NCBI GenBank assembly: GCA_004335835.1 | Contig: RWJK01001878.1 | Coordinates: forward strand, 1-64,000 | DNA length: 64,000 nucleotides | Source: Scenedesmus sp. ARA3 | Lineage: Eukaryota; Chlorophyta; Chlorophyceae; Sphaeropleales; Scenedesmaceae | Direction: 5' to 3' | In this document: piece after piece, positions 35,663 through 46,090 of the stretch | How the letters are laid out: each line of letters begins with the position of its first letter | Numbering within the stretch: the first letter of the stretch is position 1 | Made by a program: the position numbers and the translations under genes | Notes under the pieces: model-generated | The model's database searches: none | Told to the model about the DNA's origin: nothing | Seen by the model: only the letters and a program-made list of their open reading frames with translations

Positions 35663-37228
35663 CAGCAAGGTACATGAGGATGCAAGGCAATGGCAGGAGC
35701 ATGTGTACACCTTGAGACCAGCACCAGCGGCGCCAGCTGGTTTGCAGAATCAGACGTAGTCTGAAAGGGCCGGCCACACTCCAACCACAACACACCTGCT
35801 GCGCAATGTAGTCTGCTGCGCGTGGGCCGCTGCTGTCTCCCAGGCTGATTCTGCCAGCATGCATCTGTGTGTCTCAGCTTCCGGAGGTTGTGCAGAAGGA
35901 TTCTGTGCTCACCTATTGTGCGATGTAGTTTGCCGCGCGCCGCCCGCTGGTGTCGCCCAGGCTTATGCCAGTGCAGAAGCGCAACCCACAACCCAATTTG
36001 GAAGCACATACAATGCAACCTGCACACCTGCTGCGCGATGTAGTTTGCTGCGCGTGGGCCGCTGGTGTCACCCAGGCTGATGTCTGCCACCACGCGGCTG
36101 TTGGTCTCCAGCTTGATCAGAGGGATGCGCGCGGTGCGGATGATGGTCATCTTGCTGATGGACAGCTTCTTCTGCCTGCAACCACATATGTAAAAGGACA
36201 TGTTTGAGATGCATGTGCTGCTGTTGGCTGCTGCCTGTGGTGCGTGGCAGCACTAGCCTATTCTGGCAATGTCCACAGTGCGCTTTGCTGTTGCTGCAGA
36301 CGAATGTTTGCTCTGTCAGTGCTGCTGCTACATCATCTGGCGAATGTCATTGCTGATGAAAAAATGCCAAGCATCCACGGTTGATGCTGCGCCTGCTGTT
36401 GGTGCTGCCAGCACCGCTGCTGCTGCTGCTGCTGCTGCTGCTTCAGATCTCTGGAAGCACACTCACTTGCGCAGCGCTGCTGCAATGCGGTCCAGGGCCC
36501 TGTATACCACTTTCTTGTCATTGTGGCTAAAACCGCCAGTGATCCGGCTGGGCTTAGCAAGCCCTGAGGATTGCAACAGCAGCACAGCAGTTTAGCAGCA
36601 CCGCAAGCAGGTGATTTGATGTTGAAACCATTGTATGAACACGCATGCATGCAACCGCGACTGACATCCTTCACTGCTGCTTCTCTCTGCCATTCATCAG
36701 ACTAAAATGCAGGCTCATCATTCACTCCAAACAACCCACCCAGCCCATCACCCCAGCTCACCTGTGAGCACCAAGTCCACGTCACTGTTCCATGTCGACA
36801 GCCCGTTCACAAAGCTGCCAAACGGCTGCACGCGAATGTGTGACACGTCCTCAAAGCTGCGCTTGGTGGCAGCAGCAACGCTGCAGCAGCAGGGGCGGCA
36901 GGCAGGCAGGTTGAGGTGAGCAGGCAAGCTGGCTGATTGCTGCTCATGACCTGGGCAGTCACAACAGCCCCCAGCCCAGCCCCCAGGTGAAAAACACACA
37001 ACAACTCACGCTCAAGCTACACATGAGCGCCCCACGTGTCTGCACATGACAAAACTAAAGCATTTTTTTAAACAAAAAACGACAGAAAGCTATGCAGCCA
37101 GCGTGCTCACCACTGTATGACCCGCTGCTTCTCTGCACGCTCTGCTGGAGTGGGCACCACCTGCCCCGCAAACTCCACTACATCATAATGCAGCGGGCTG
37201 TACAGCGGCTTGGTTGACGGCTGCATCA

Positions 37229-37270
<42 letters not shown>

Positions 37271-37787
37271 CGGCAGCTGCATCATATGAGCTGTCTGCTG
37301 AAGACGGCGGCGACCCCTGCGGTTGCTGCTGCTGCTGCTGACTACGGCTGTCATCGAACTCCTGCCACTGCTGCTGCTGCTGCTCCTTGTCTATGGTTGT
37401 GACGGCTTCAGTATCCGAGTCTCGTGCTGCTGCTCTGTGTCGCCAGGATCTGCTATAATGCCTGCTGGTTTGTAGCAGGAGTCCGGGAAGGGCTGGCAGT
37501 GCTGTCGCATGCTGCTGCGGCTGCTGCTGCTGCCGGCGTGGAAAGGCACAGTGCGCTGCTGCAGAGGTCTGAAAGCTGCTGTGCAGCGCTGCCTGTGCTT
37601 GCTGCAGCACATGCCAGTGCTGCTGGTGCAGGTGCTGCTGCTGCAGGAGGGCACTGCAGACATGGCTAGCCTTCTGCCGCACTGCTGCTGTGTGCATGGC
37701 ACTGCCAGCATGCTGACCACATGCTACCAGCCGATGTTTCATGTTAAACACACCAAGCTGGCACATTGGCGAGTTGCTGAGAACCAA
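32779..37787 (-). CDS. TRF4: Non-canonical poly(A) polymerase, Trf4/PAPD5 type
   Basis: Nine exons: 37787-37111, 36880-36762, 36563-36467, 36175-36028, 35488-35342, 34988-34908, 34377-34278, 33942-33683 and 32928-32779; phases agree; 592 residues. After a Gln/Ser-rich N-terminus comes the nucleotidyltransferase signature FGSFVNGLSTWNSDVDLVL, with two catalytic Asp, and the third Asp in VVADISLGD. The helical domain has LAPLVLVLKVYLRSCGLNEV, GGISSFALTNMVLAHIMDEL, NDVFDLGETLYSFLVRFG and the nucleotide-recognition region LILEDPLTGRDVA. The C-terminus is basic (SRSSRKRKG). Known role: oligoadenylation of aberrant nuclear RNAs, snoRNA and rRNA precursors for exosome decay as part of TRAMP. Cid1/MTPAP relatives are less likely because of the Trf4-like IPLIKLET and LNEV motifs. 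Five exons have partial copies in their introns. Confidence 0.92.
33405..33620 (-). repeat. Trf4: downstream copy of exon 8 end plus donor
   Basis: About 140 bp of exon 8 (encoding NYLEGLFDVARALDRQG and LMDEYFVV) is repeated, still open and with a GTGAGT donor, about 260 bp further downstream in the sense direction. Short ATGCATGCAGCAGCT units at 33167, 33231, 33281 and 33558 are part of the same repeat system. Confidence 0.85.
34153..34212 (-). repeat. Trf4: downstream copy of exon 7 end plus donor
   Basis: Copy of the segment encoding SSGRLILEDPLTG (here RCILEAPLTG) with a GTGAGT donor, 120 bp past the real donor. Confidence 0.8.
35162..35340 (-). repeat. Trf4: exon 5 end copy framed by 12-bp minisatellite
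   Basis: The end of exon 5 (encoding ISSFALTNMVLAHIMDELR) recurs at 35206-35265. Both it and the real donor at 35341 are followed in the sense direction by 3-4 units of the TTCACACCCAAG minisatellite, so the whole block of exon end, donor and minisatellite is duplicated. Confidence 0.85.
35547..35745 (-). repeat. Trf4: upstream copies of exon 5 start with (CTG)n
   Basis: The start of exon 5 (encoding IGLYPSLAPLVLVL) recurs at about 35550-35600, preceded in the sense direction by (CTG)n (35609-35658), and again in decayed form near 35708-35745. Confidence 0.8.
35790..36000 (-). repeat. Trf4: downstream copies of exon 4 end plus donor
   Basis: The end of exon 4 (encoding ISLGDTSGPRAANYIAQQ) recurs at about 35792-35860 and 35913-35975 with minor changes. 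Confidence 0.85.
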
Positions 37788-38645
37788 ACAACGGAGCAGC
37801 CTGGTGAGAGCAGCAGCAGCCTGGTGATGCGCTAGTGCAGCCAGGATCGAGTGCTGGCTCTCACAGGTTGTGGTTTCTCATGACTGCATGTTTGTAAAGA
37901 GTTGCGGCAGTCACTCTCGACTCCCTCAGGCCCAGTACAGGCAGAGCGTGAGGTTCGTGGTGGAAACGGGCAAGTGCCAAGGTGAAGAAGTTTGATTAGC
38001 AGCTTTCTTGAACTACCACGATCTCTTCAGCGAGAGTATGGGGCAATGTGCATGCGTGCCGAGGCAAAGTGTGGTTTGTGGAGCAGGCCCTGCGGGGCAC
38101 GCTGTAACTTGCTAGCCACGACCTCTCACGCAAAGCAAATAGCAAGGACCATACTTACAGTGTAAGCCATGCCACGGCACCAGGGAAAGCCCCATGTTGA
38201 GTGTGTGACAGTCATTTGAACTGTCTGTTGCTGCACATGAAGCAGGTACGGAACAGCCATCCGTCGCAACGTATGCAAGACGTCGTGTCGTGCAGTCGAT
38301 ATTAACTTACCGTCACGCTCTCTTGGCTGCTTCTAACATCTGCCGTTGTCTGTGACCAACCGAGTCCTCAGCCCTGCTCAGCAGTGCTGAGCGCCAGACG
38401 ACTGAAAACCAAGACGAACTAGTACAGATACACTAGATGTGGCAGTGCTGTTCTTATTTGTGCTTGCAGCGTGTTGTGGTCGTCGTAGAGCACACATCAG
38501 CAAGTAGACCGGGCAGCTGCTGCACACAGCAGTAGTCTTGAGACACACTATAGCCTTCAGCTGCAACCAACAGTCTGCATGGTGTGCATCAGCTAGCTTT
38601 TGCGCACCTGCTGCCATCAGCAGTAGCCGCAGGGCTGCTGGCAGA
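37788..38645. promoter_or_regulatory. Divergent upstream region, Trf4 / coiled-coil gene
   Basis: About 860 bp between two head-to-head genes. No open frame with support, no clear TATA box. An alternative in-frame Met for the coiled-coil gene lies at 38538. Confidence 0.4.
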
Positions 38646-41600
38646 ATGCGTCAGCACGGCGCTGCTGGCATCACCTCAGTGGAGCAGCTGCTGTCATCAA
38701 AGACGTTCCTGGGCAGTCTGACTGATGCTGAGCGGGCGAGCATCTTTGGAACAGAGGCTCGTCACAGCAGCCCTGTGCGCCATGCAAGTGCGTAGTGCAT
38801 GCCAACGGCACTCAAGTGCCTGGCAATCCTGAAACTCTTTGCCGGAGCACTCAACCGTCCACCAGCCGAGGCAGTTACTTTGTTGCCTGGCTGCCAGCTC
38901 GTCCCCTCAATGCATACAATTCAGCAGCATTACCTATGGCATGCTTGTCGTCTGCTCGGCAGCGCGACCTCTCGACAGCTTGTGCAAACGGTGCCAACCC
39001 CTGCCCGCTCCACTGCCTTATCCACCATGCAGGTTCGCTCTCGCCAAGGGCTGAAGCAGCAGCGCTTGCAGGAGCAGCTGCAGCAGCAAGCTGGGAGGCC
39101 TGCCTAGACGCCACTGAGGCACAGCAGTGGCCCCACAGCAACTCCTGCAGCCCCAGCAAGCAGCAGCTGCTGCTGTACCAGCACGCGGCTGGCCTCGACA
39201 GCTGCCAGCAGCAACAGTCGCAGCATCGCCCTGTGGCAGCTGGTGCAGTAGGCAGCAGGTCGCCACCATCAGCAAATGGCTGGGACGCGCTGCGCCAGCA
39301 GAGCCATGTGCTGCTGGCTGATAATGAGCAGCTGCAGCGGGACAACAGGGTGCTGCAGAAGCAGAAGGAGCAGCTGCAGGCTAAGGTAAGCGGCGTTGCT
39401 GCGTGCTGCTTGCCGCTTTCAAGTAGTACGACCTGCCACAGGGCTGCATGTGAAAATGTCTGCAAGCTTGAAGCTGTGGTCAATGAGATCAAGCGTGATT
39501 AAACTTATGTGCCCTGCCTGCATGGCTTGTAGCTGCTGCAGTTGCTCATAGCCGTGCTTTGTCACTGTAAGCTGCTGGCTTCCCTGCTCTGCTGCGTGCA
39601 GTCCTTGTCAACACGTTTGCCTGTACATTTAAACGCTGCTGCAGATCACAGGGCTGCAGAACCAGGTCACCATGCTGCTGGCAAACCAGCGCTCAGCAGC
39701 AGAGGGCAGCAGCAAGCTCGCGGCTCTAGAAGGCGTGATTGGGCGCTTGCAGGCAACACTGTCACACATATCTGCCATGGCTGGCAAGGCAGCGCAGGAG
39801 AACAGCGCGCTACTGTGTGAGAACCAGCAGCTGGCTGCAGAGCGGGCGCAGCTGCAGGAGGCGGTGCAGCAGCTGCAGGTGGGTATGTCGAGGATTCAGC
39901 TCAGCTGCAGCTGCAGATCACAACCACCTGCTTGATCGCAGATCAGCAGCGGCAGCAGCAGCTGGCTGTTGAGCCCAGGTGGTGTTGACTAAATTTGAAC
40001 TAATTGCCTCTTGTGCTGTGTGTGTTTGTGTGGCAGGCGCGCACGCGTGCGCTAGAGGCCGATCTTCTGGTGAAGATTGCAGCATCAAGCCAGGAAGCGG
40101 CAGACGCTGCAGCTGCTGCAGCAGTTGCGGACCCGCTGCTGCTGCTGCCTGGCAAGGGTGGCCTGGCAGGTCCTGCGGCAAGCAGCGGCAGTGTGGCAGG
40201 CGGCAGTAATGGAAACAGCAAGGTGCGTCCTTGAAAACGACCAATTCACGCAATGCTTCTTGAGTACCTAAAAACTCAGCAGCTGCGCGATGCTGGTTGA
40301 GCCACTGTTGATTGTGACTGTGTGCACATCAAGGGCAGTACTGTAGATCAAGCGCAGCAGGTGGTTGCTGCCGTTGGGGTGTTGAGTCTCATACCATGCC
40401 CAGTGGGCAGTTCCTGCAGTCAGCACCAGCAGGCTGGCGCATTGTTGCATTGCGGGCTTGAACATGCTCCCACTGCTCCCCAACGTATGTTGCCTCTCTC
40501 CTCTCTGCTGTACTGCACGACATCCCCATCAGATCGGGCCAGCGCTGCAAGAGATCGCTTCCCTCAAGCGCTCCCGGGATGCACTGCAGCGGGAGGTGGC
40601 AAGGCTGCAGCAGCAGCTGTCAGCAGCTGAGCGGGGCGCGCAGGCGGCTGCAGCAGCAGCGGCAGCAGAGCGCGCACGCGCAGCACGCAATGGGGGCCAG
40701 GGGCAGAACAAGCTGGCAGCAGCACTGCAGCGGCTGAAGGCTGTCACTGCCAGGGAGCAGCAGCAGGCGGCAACACTGCAGGAGGTGCGTTTATATACTA
40801 CATTTTTTTTTATTTTTGGCTGTATGCAGGGCATGCACGGCTTGCAAATCATGCTGCTGAGCCTTCGCAGTTCCAGTGTTTTTGGTGTTGCCTACCTGAT
40901 AGTCTCTTGCTAAGGCAGGCTAGTTGACTCAGCTGCTGCTGCTGCTCACGATGATGATGCGATGCTGCTTCTGGTGCTTGTGCAGAGGGAGGAGTACATA
41001 TCACGGCTTGAGCAGTGCCTGCTGGACCAGCACAAGCAGCTGACGCAGCTGGCGACTGCTGCCAGCAAGGGTAGGCGCACAGGTGCAGCCGCAGCAGCTG
41101 CTGGGCTGTCCGTGCAGCTGCAGGAGGTGGCCAGGATAACTCCAGCAGCTGCTGCTGGGCAATGGGCAGGGTCTCCAAGAGGTGCTGCTGCTGCTGGTGG
41201 CGAGGCACCCAGCAGCAGCAGCCCTGGCAGCCCTGCTGCTGCACGTGGTCACATTTTCGGCGAGGATGCGGCTGCAGCTGGTGCTGCTGTGACTGCTGTT
41301 GCTGCAGGCCGGTCGAGTCCGCGCAGCTTTGAGGAGCTACATGAGCAGCAGCAGCTGCTGCAGCATCAGTGGCAGCAGCAGCAGCAACAGGTGCAGCGTG
41401 CTGCGGTGGCGGAGGGTGGCAGCACGCAGGCTGCTGCTGCAGCAGCACGTGCTGCTGTGGCTAGGCAGTGCAGGGATGCTCAGCTGCGGGCGAGTGGTGG
41501 CAGGCCGGGCTCAGCGTCGAAGGTATCATCACCCGCAGCAATGACAGCAGCCACGTCTCCACTTAGGGAGCGTGCACAGTCACCGCCTAGGCAGCAGCAG

Positions 41601-42821
41601 CATCAGGGGACATGCGTGCCAGGCCACTCCAGTACAGACATGTTTGATGGTACACAGCAGCAGCAGCAGTTGAAAGGCTTGCAGCAGTTGCAGAGCTCTA
41701 AGCTGCAGCACTGGCAGCAGCAGCAACAGCAGAAGCACCACCACCATAGTGCTGGCAGCCTGCTCCGCACTGCAAACTCTGCCGGCAGCCTAGCTAGAGG
41801 TCCCATGGGCTCAGCAGCCGTCAACAGCAGCAGTAAAGGCAGCACCCCTCCAGGAGCCGGAGGCACCGGCAGCGGCAGCAGCATACGCCGCGGCAACAGC
41901 AGCAGCTCTGCTGTGCGCAATGCACAGGGCAATGCAGCTGGCGGCTCGCCTGTCGCAGCTGCTCCCTCAGGAGGTGCTAAGACATCGCAGCTGCACCAGC
42001 TGCACATGCAGCGGCAGCGGCGGCTACGGGAGCTGCTGCAGCAGAAGCAGCAGCGGCAGCAGCAGCGGCTGCAACCTGGACAACGAGGCCAGCGGGGGCA
42101 CTGTGCAGGTCCCTTGCAGCAGCAGCAGCAGCAGCAGCGGGCAGACAATGAAGATGAGGAGGAGGATGAGTTTGAGCCTAGCCCTTCACAACAAGCTGTT
42201 CCTGCACCTGTGGCTGGGATGCATGGCCGCACGCAAGAGGAGCAGCAGCATTGGCAGCAGCAGCAGCATGATGAGCGCGCCGCACAGGCGGAGTGGCAGC
42301 AGCTGCAGCAGCTGCTGCAGGATCCGGCTGCTAGCGGCACCAGTCAGCATGCTGCTGGCTGGAACTCACACCTCGCTGCTGTGCACGGGAGCAGCAGCCA
42401 TTCGCAGTATGCGCAGCAGCAGCAGCGGCAGCAGCAGCAGCAGCAGCATGTCCTGCAGGAGGCTTCCCTGGCATCTGGCTTGGGGCTGGCAGCTGCTGAC
42501 GTCGCAGCAGCCTGCATCGGATCACCGCGGCGTCACCTCAGCATGTCACCTCCACACAATGCACACAGCAGCCTCCAATGCACCGCGCAGGAGCTGCTGA
42601 GCAGAAGTTGTACTGCTGCGAGTTCTGCTAGGCTGCAGGGCAGCCAGCAGCTGGCCAGGTTGCTGCCAGCTCAGCTGTCGAGTTCTAACGGTGCCAGCCG
42701 GGAAGATGAGGAGGCTGCAGCGTATGAGGCGCGGCTGGTGGCGCAGGTGCTGGAGATGGAGCGCAGCATGCAGGCGCTGCAGAGCCAGCTGATGCATGCC
42801 AACTGCAGCGACAGGGAGTGA
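38646..42821 (+). CDS. Large coiled-coil, Gln/Ala-rich protein of unknown function
   Basis: Six exons: 38646-38787, 39033-39385, 39645-39878, 40037-40222, 40533-40784 and 40986-42821. All phases agree and the product is 1000 residues (1036 if it starts at 38538). Heptad-rich coiled-coil segments run through exons 2, 3 and 5 (for example LLADNEQLQRDNRVLQKQKE and ASLKRSRDALQREVARLQQQ). Exon 6 is a long Gln/Ser/Gly/Ala-rich region with many short CAG-coded Gln runs and ends in another short coiled coil (LEMERSMQALQSQLMHA). No enzymatic domain is recognised. The architecture suggests a scaffold, perhaps cytoskeletal or centriolar, but that is a guess. Decayed copies of the last ~100 bp follow the stop codon. 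Confidence 0.77.
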
Positions 42822-42924
42822 ATTCATCGGCTGGCTGCTGTTGATGGTTGCTGGGTGGGTGGGCATGCTGCTGCCCGACAAACCTTTCAGTCAACTGCTT
42901 GAGACAGGGAAGTGCCTGGTGTTG

Positions 42925-43500
42925 CATGACGGCGTGAGGCGCGGCTGGTGGCGCAGGTGCTGGAGATGGAGCGCAGCATGCAGGCACCGCAGAGCCAGCT
43001 AATGCATGCTGGCTGCAGCGACAGGGAGCGACCGGCGCCAGCCCAGCCAGCTACTTTGCAGCCTGCAGATGCGGCGACGGCAGCAGCGACAGGGAGTGAC
43101 GGACGCTAGCTTGCCAGCCAGTTGGTGTGCAGCCTGCAGCGTGACAAAACTGGCGCATCTGGTTTCTCAGGTGCTGGCGAACAAGGGCAGCATGCAGGCG
43201 CTGCAGAGCCAGTTTATGCACGCCGGCTGCAGCGACAGGGACTGAAAGACGCTAGCTTGCCAGCCAGCTACTTTGCAGCCTGCAGCCTGGCAGGACGTCC
43301 AGCTGCGCTGGCATTGCTCAGCAGCTCCTGTGCGGCAGGAGGATACATATCATTTCACATCACCGATGCGGAGGCTGCAGCGTGTGGGGTGTGGCCAGGA
43401 AGGCGCGGCTGGTGGCGCAGGTGCTGGCGATGGAGCGCAGCATACATTGGCTGAAGAGCCAGCTGATGCACGCCGGCTGTAGCGACAGGCAGCGAATGCA
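42925..43500 (+). repeat. Three copies of the coiled-coil gene's 3' end
   Basis: The last coding segment (42715-42821, encoding ARLVAQVLEMERSMQALQSQ) and following bases recur at about 42930-43030, 43150-43245 and 43400-43495. They keep the Ser-Asp-Arg type ending but are mutated. All lie after the stop. Confidence 0.85.
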
Positions 43501-45221
43501 CCGGCTGGCTGCTGATGATGGTGGCTGGGTGGGTGGTCAGCTTGTGGGCCAACGCACCAGTCAAACAGCTGCGTCAGAGAGGCAAGTTGCTGGGTGTTAC
43601 ACGGCTCGAGCAGCAACTTCCATTGGGCCTCTTTACAGTATGCTGTTTTTCCCTGGGAATTGATGCAGGCATCAGGCGAGTCTTCAGGTGCAGCTGCAGT
43701 GCTGAAATGCTGTGTGCCAATCTGGCATGAGCGTTGTGAATTTGTGCAGTATGGCAGCAGCAGAAGGGACCACACCAGCAACACTGCTGGGAGGTGTCCT
43801 TGTTTGTGCATAACACCTGGGCTGCGAGCAAGGTGCTGGCTTCAGTTTGGCCACAAGTACAGCACATTTGACATCATGTATTGAGCAACATGATGATGAT
43901 GTTCATGTATTCAGCGGTTGTGACCAACTGCAGCAGCTGATGTTTGCTATTGAGTTGATCCAGTGGATGGCTGATGGATCAAGTGGTTGCCCAATTAGCC
44001 TGTCATTGGCTCGAAAACGGGCTGTGTTCCCGTCGTGTAACACACAAATCGTGAGTGCCTATGACATGAGCATGGTAAAGCAGTACTGTACTACTGCACA
44101 ACTTGTTTGCTCCATAGTGCTTGACAGGCACCTGTGCTGGTAAGTACTGCTGCTTCAACCTCCTGCCCTTGCTCACTGGTCACATTACATTACATTACAT
44201 TACATGCTCCACTCAACGAGGAGTGGGAACCCCAGTCAGGAGCCAACGAGAGGCTCATAGGGGGAGGAAACATCGAAGAACAACTCATCATCGTCCAAAC
44301 CGTCAGACGAAAACGCAGAAAAAACTCATCAGCATCATCAATAGCTTGAGCAATAGCCTGAGAGGACAGAAGGACCTCAGGTTACATGCATGTGCAATTC
44401 GCATCATGGCATGGGCTCGCACTGCACTGCAATGCAGAGCTGCTGACAGTTGCAAAAGGACCTCAAGTCACTGTGAGAAGCACAAAGCTGCCGACGCATG
44501 CTGCTAACTTTCTGAGCTGTCAACATGAATCGTCCGTGTACACAGCCGCAGGCCAGCTCTGATGATGATGATGAGCCGCAGGCCAGCTCTGTGCTACAAA
44601 CTGCAGCACAGAGCACTGCAGTACTGCAGCAGCACTGCTGGCAGGCATGGCTGAGTGTGCGCAGCAGCGCGCCTGAACAATGGTTCTTGGGTCGCATGCG
44701 GCACCATAACTGCCATCAAAGTCGTGCTGTCGTGTCCATTGGCAGCACCACTTGTTTCCCGCCCAGTGTCTGCCACCGTGTGACATGGCATGGTGCTGTG
44801 GCTCCGCAGCACTTGTTTGCTGCTGGTTGCCTGACATAATTGAACTTGATGATGTAATAATCAAACATGGGTCCACTGTACTGCATGCTGAGGCAGGGTA
44901 CGGCTGCGACGCCAGTACACCGGCACTGCACAGGCACTTGAGTCCTCAACTGTGTTTCTCGCCTCGAAACATAACTCGACAAGCATTTTACAGCTTGTGA
45001 GTACTTTAATAAGTCACTTGTCTCTTTTTTGAACGTACTACAGTCCCCAGTTTGTTATGCATGTGTGGTTAGGGCTTGGTTACGCAAGGCATTTTCGGCG
45101 ACCCTATCAAAGGCGGCACAATTTCTGCCACTTCACCAACCGTACCAGTCACCAACTCGTACAAACGGCGCTTCAAAGAGACCTCCAACACCTTCAACAA
45201 CCTCAAGCAACCTTCTCAACA
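43500..45221. other. Region downstream of the coiled-coil gene
   Basis: No gene supported. The + strand is G/T-rich to about 44150. A (CATTA)n microsatellite of about 5 units is at 44182-44206. The first TGTAA on the + strand is at 44036-44040. Confidence 0.5.
44036..44040 (+). terminator. TGTAA poly(A) signal candidate, coiled-coil gene
   Basis: First TGTAA after the stop at 42821, about 1.2 kb downstream, near the end of the G/T-rich flank. Confidence 0.3.
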
Positions 45222-45956
45222 ATGGCCCCGAAGTCGACATTGCCAATGACTCAGTTGGTGCTGTTGGCCGCATTTGCGTGCATGCTTTCTTTCGTTTCCG
45301 TGACTTGCGTGTATATTGTCGTTGGCATGTTTGTTGTCGCTGCGTGCATTATGCTGCCTGTCTTTTGCGTTGTGTTGTGCTTTTACTGCTGCATCTACTG
45401 CTGCATCTACTGCTGCAACTGCTTCTCAAGCTTCATCGTCATCAGGCTGTTCTGTAATGCTGCAAACAAAGCTGCTACACAGGCCCCAGCAACCAAGCGT
45501 GAGGCCCCCAGCAAGGCTGCTCCTCCTGTGGCTAACAAATCTGCAGCTGCTGCCTTCTCCGCTGTGGTTGCAGCTATCGAGCGCACCATTGCTGCTGCCG
45601 AGGACATCTTCCAGCTGCCTGCTGCTGTGCTGCAGGCAAATGCTGCTGACCACTCTGCTGCCCTTGCCGCCCGCGCTGCAGCCAATGCCGGCCGCCCCCG
45701 TTTGACACCTGAGGAGCGTGCAGCACTGCTGGCCCGCAGCCGTGCTGACGCCTCTGCTCTTGTGTCCAGGCTGGGTGTGGCTGAGGCTGAGACGGGTGCC
45801 ACAGCAGAGCAGCGCATTGAAAAGGCACGGCGCTTTGCAGTTGAGCAGGCAGCACAGCAGGAGTGTGATGTCATTGAGCAGCAGCTGCTGGCCATGTCAT
45901 TTGAGGACGCATTTGCACTCATCATTGCCGAGCACCCAGAGCTGGCACCGAAGTAG
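45222..45956 (+). CDS. Ala-rich protein of unknown function
   Basis: A single open frame of 244 residues, starting at an ATG in a favourable context (CAACAATGGC). Residues ~10-80 are strongly hydrophobic and Cys/Tyr-rich. Residues ~85-244 are Ala/Glu-rich and helical, with RLTPEERAALLARSRADA and ending in EHPELAPK. The hydrophobic part has the pyrimidine-rich look of an intron (acceptor candidates before GCTGTTCTG at about 45446 or before GCCCCAGC at 45482). The real protein may therefore be a short N-terminus joined to the Ala-rich region. No family is recognised. The stop codon is directly followed by an A-rich tract, a hairpin and a tRNA-like element, which is an unusual 3' context. Confidence 0.5.
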   Translation: MAPKSTLPMTQLVLLAAFACMLSFVSVTCVYIVVGMFVVAACIMLPVFCVVLCFYCCIYCCIYCCNCFSSFIVIRLFCNAANKAATQAPATKREAPSKAAPPVANKSAAAAFSAVVAAIERTIAAAEDIFQLPAAVLQANAADHSAALAARAAANAGRPRLTPEERAALLARSRADASALVSRLGVAEAETGATAEQRIEKARRFAVEQAAQQECDVIEQQLLAMSFEDAFALIIAEHPELAPK

Positions 45957-45994
45957 AAAAAACAAAAAAAAAACCCAAAAAATAAAATAAAAAA
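45957..45994 (+). repeat. A-rich tract right after the stop codon
   Basis: About 30 of 38 bases are A, in an otherwise G/C-rich region and beginning at the base after TAG. It looks like a decayed poly(A) tail but there is no 3'UTR before it. Confidence 0.75.
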
Positions 45995-45996
45995 GT

Positions 45997-46020
45997 GCCC
46001 AGCTGCATTGGCAGCTGGGC
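45997..46020 (+). other. Perfect 10-bp hairpin
   Basis: GCCCAGCTGC (45997-46006), loop ATTG, GCAGCTGGGC (46011-46020). It lies between the A-rich tract and the tRNA-like element. It may be a transcript-end structure, comparable in size to replication-dependent histone hairpins but without their conserved sequence. Confidence 0.6.
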
Positions 46021-46023
46021 CAA

Positions 46024-46090
46024 TGCCCCGTAGTTTAGTTGGCAAAACACCCGCTTGCGGGAGTCGCTGGTTCAAATCCAGCCGGGGCAA
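46024..46090 (+). tRNA. tRNA-like element lacking an anticodon loop
   Basis: It can be folded as a 7-bp acceptor stem (46024-46030 with 46083-46089), D arm GTTT/AAAC, an anticodon-arm stem CCCGC/GCGGG, and T arm GCTGG-TTCAAAT-CCAGC. It contains good A box (TAGTTTAGTTGG) and B box (GGTTCAAATCC) promoter elements. Between the anticodon-stem halves there are only two bases (TT) instead of seven, and the variable loop is four bases. Total length is 67. No anticodon can be assigned and no T-run terminator follows. It is probably a pseudogene or part of a tRNA-derived element, though a non-standard processing route is not excluded. Confidence 0.55.

Noticed and set aside
41603..42340. 245-residue minus-strand Cys/Ser-rich open frame
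   Set aside because: Reverse-strand shadow of the CAG-rich last exon of the coiled-coil gene.
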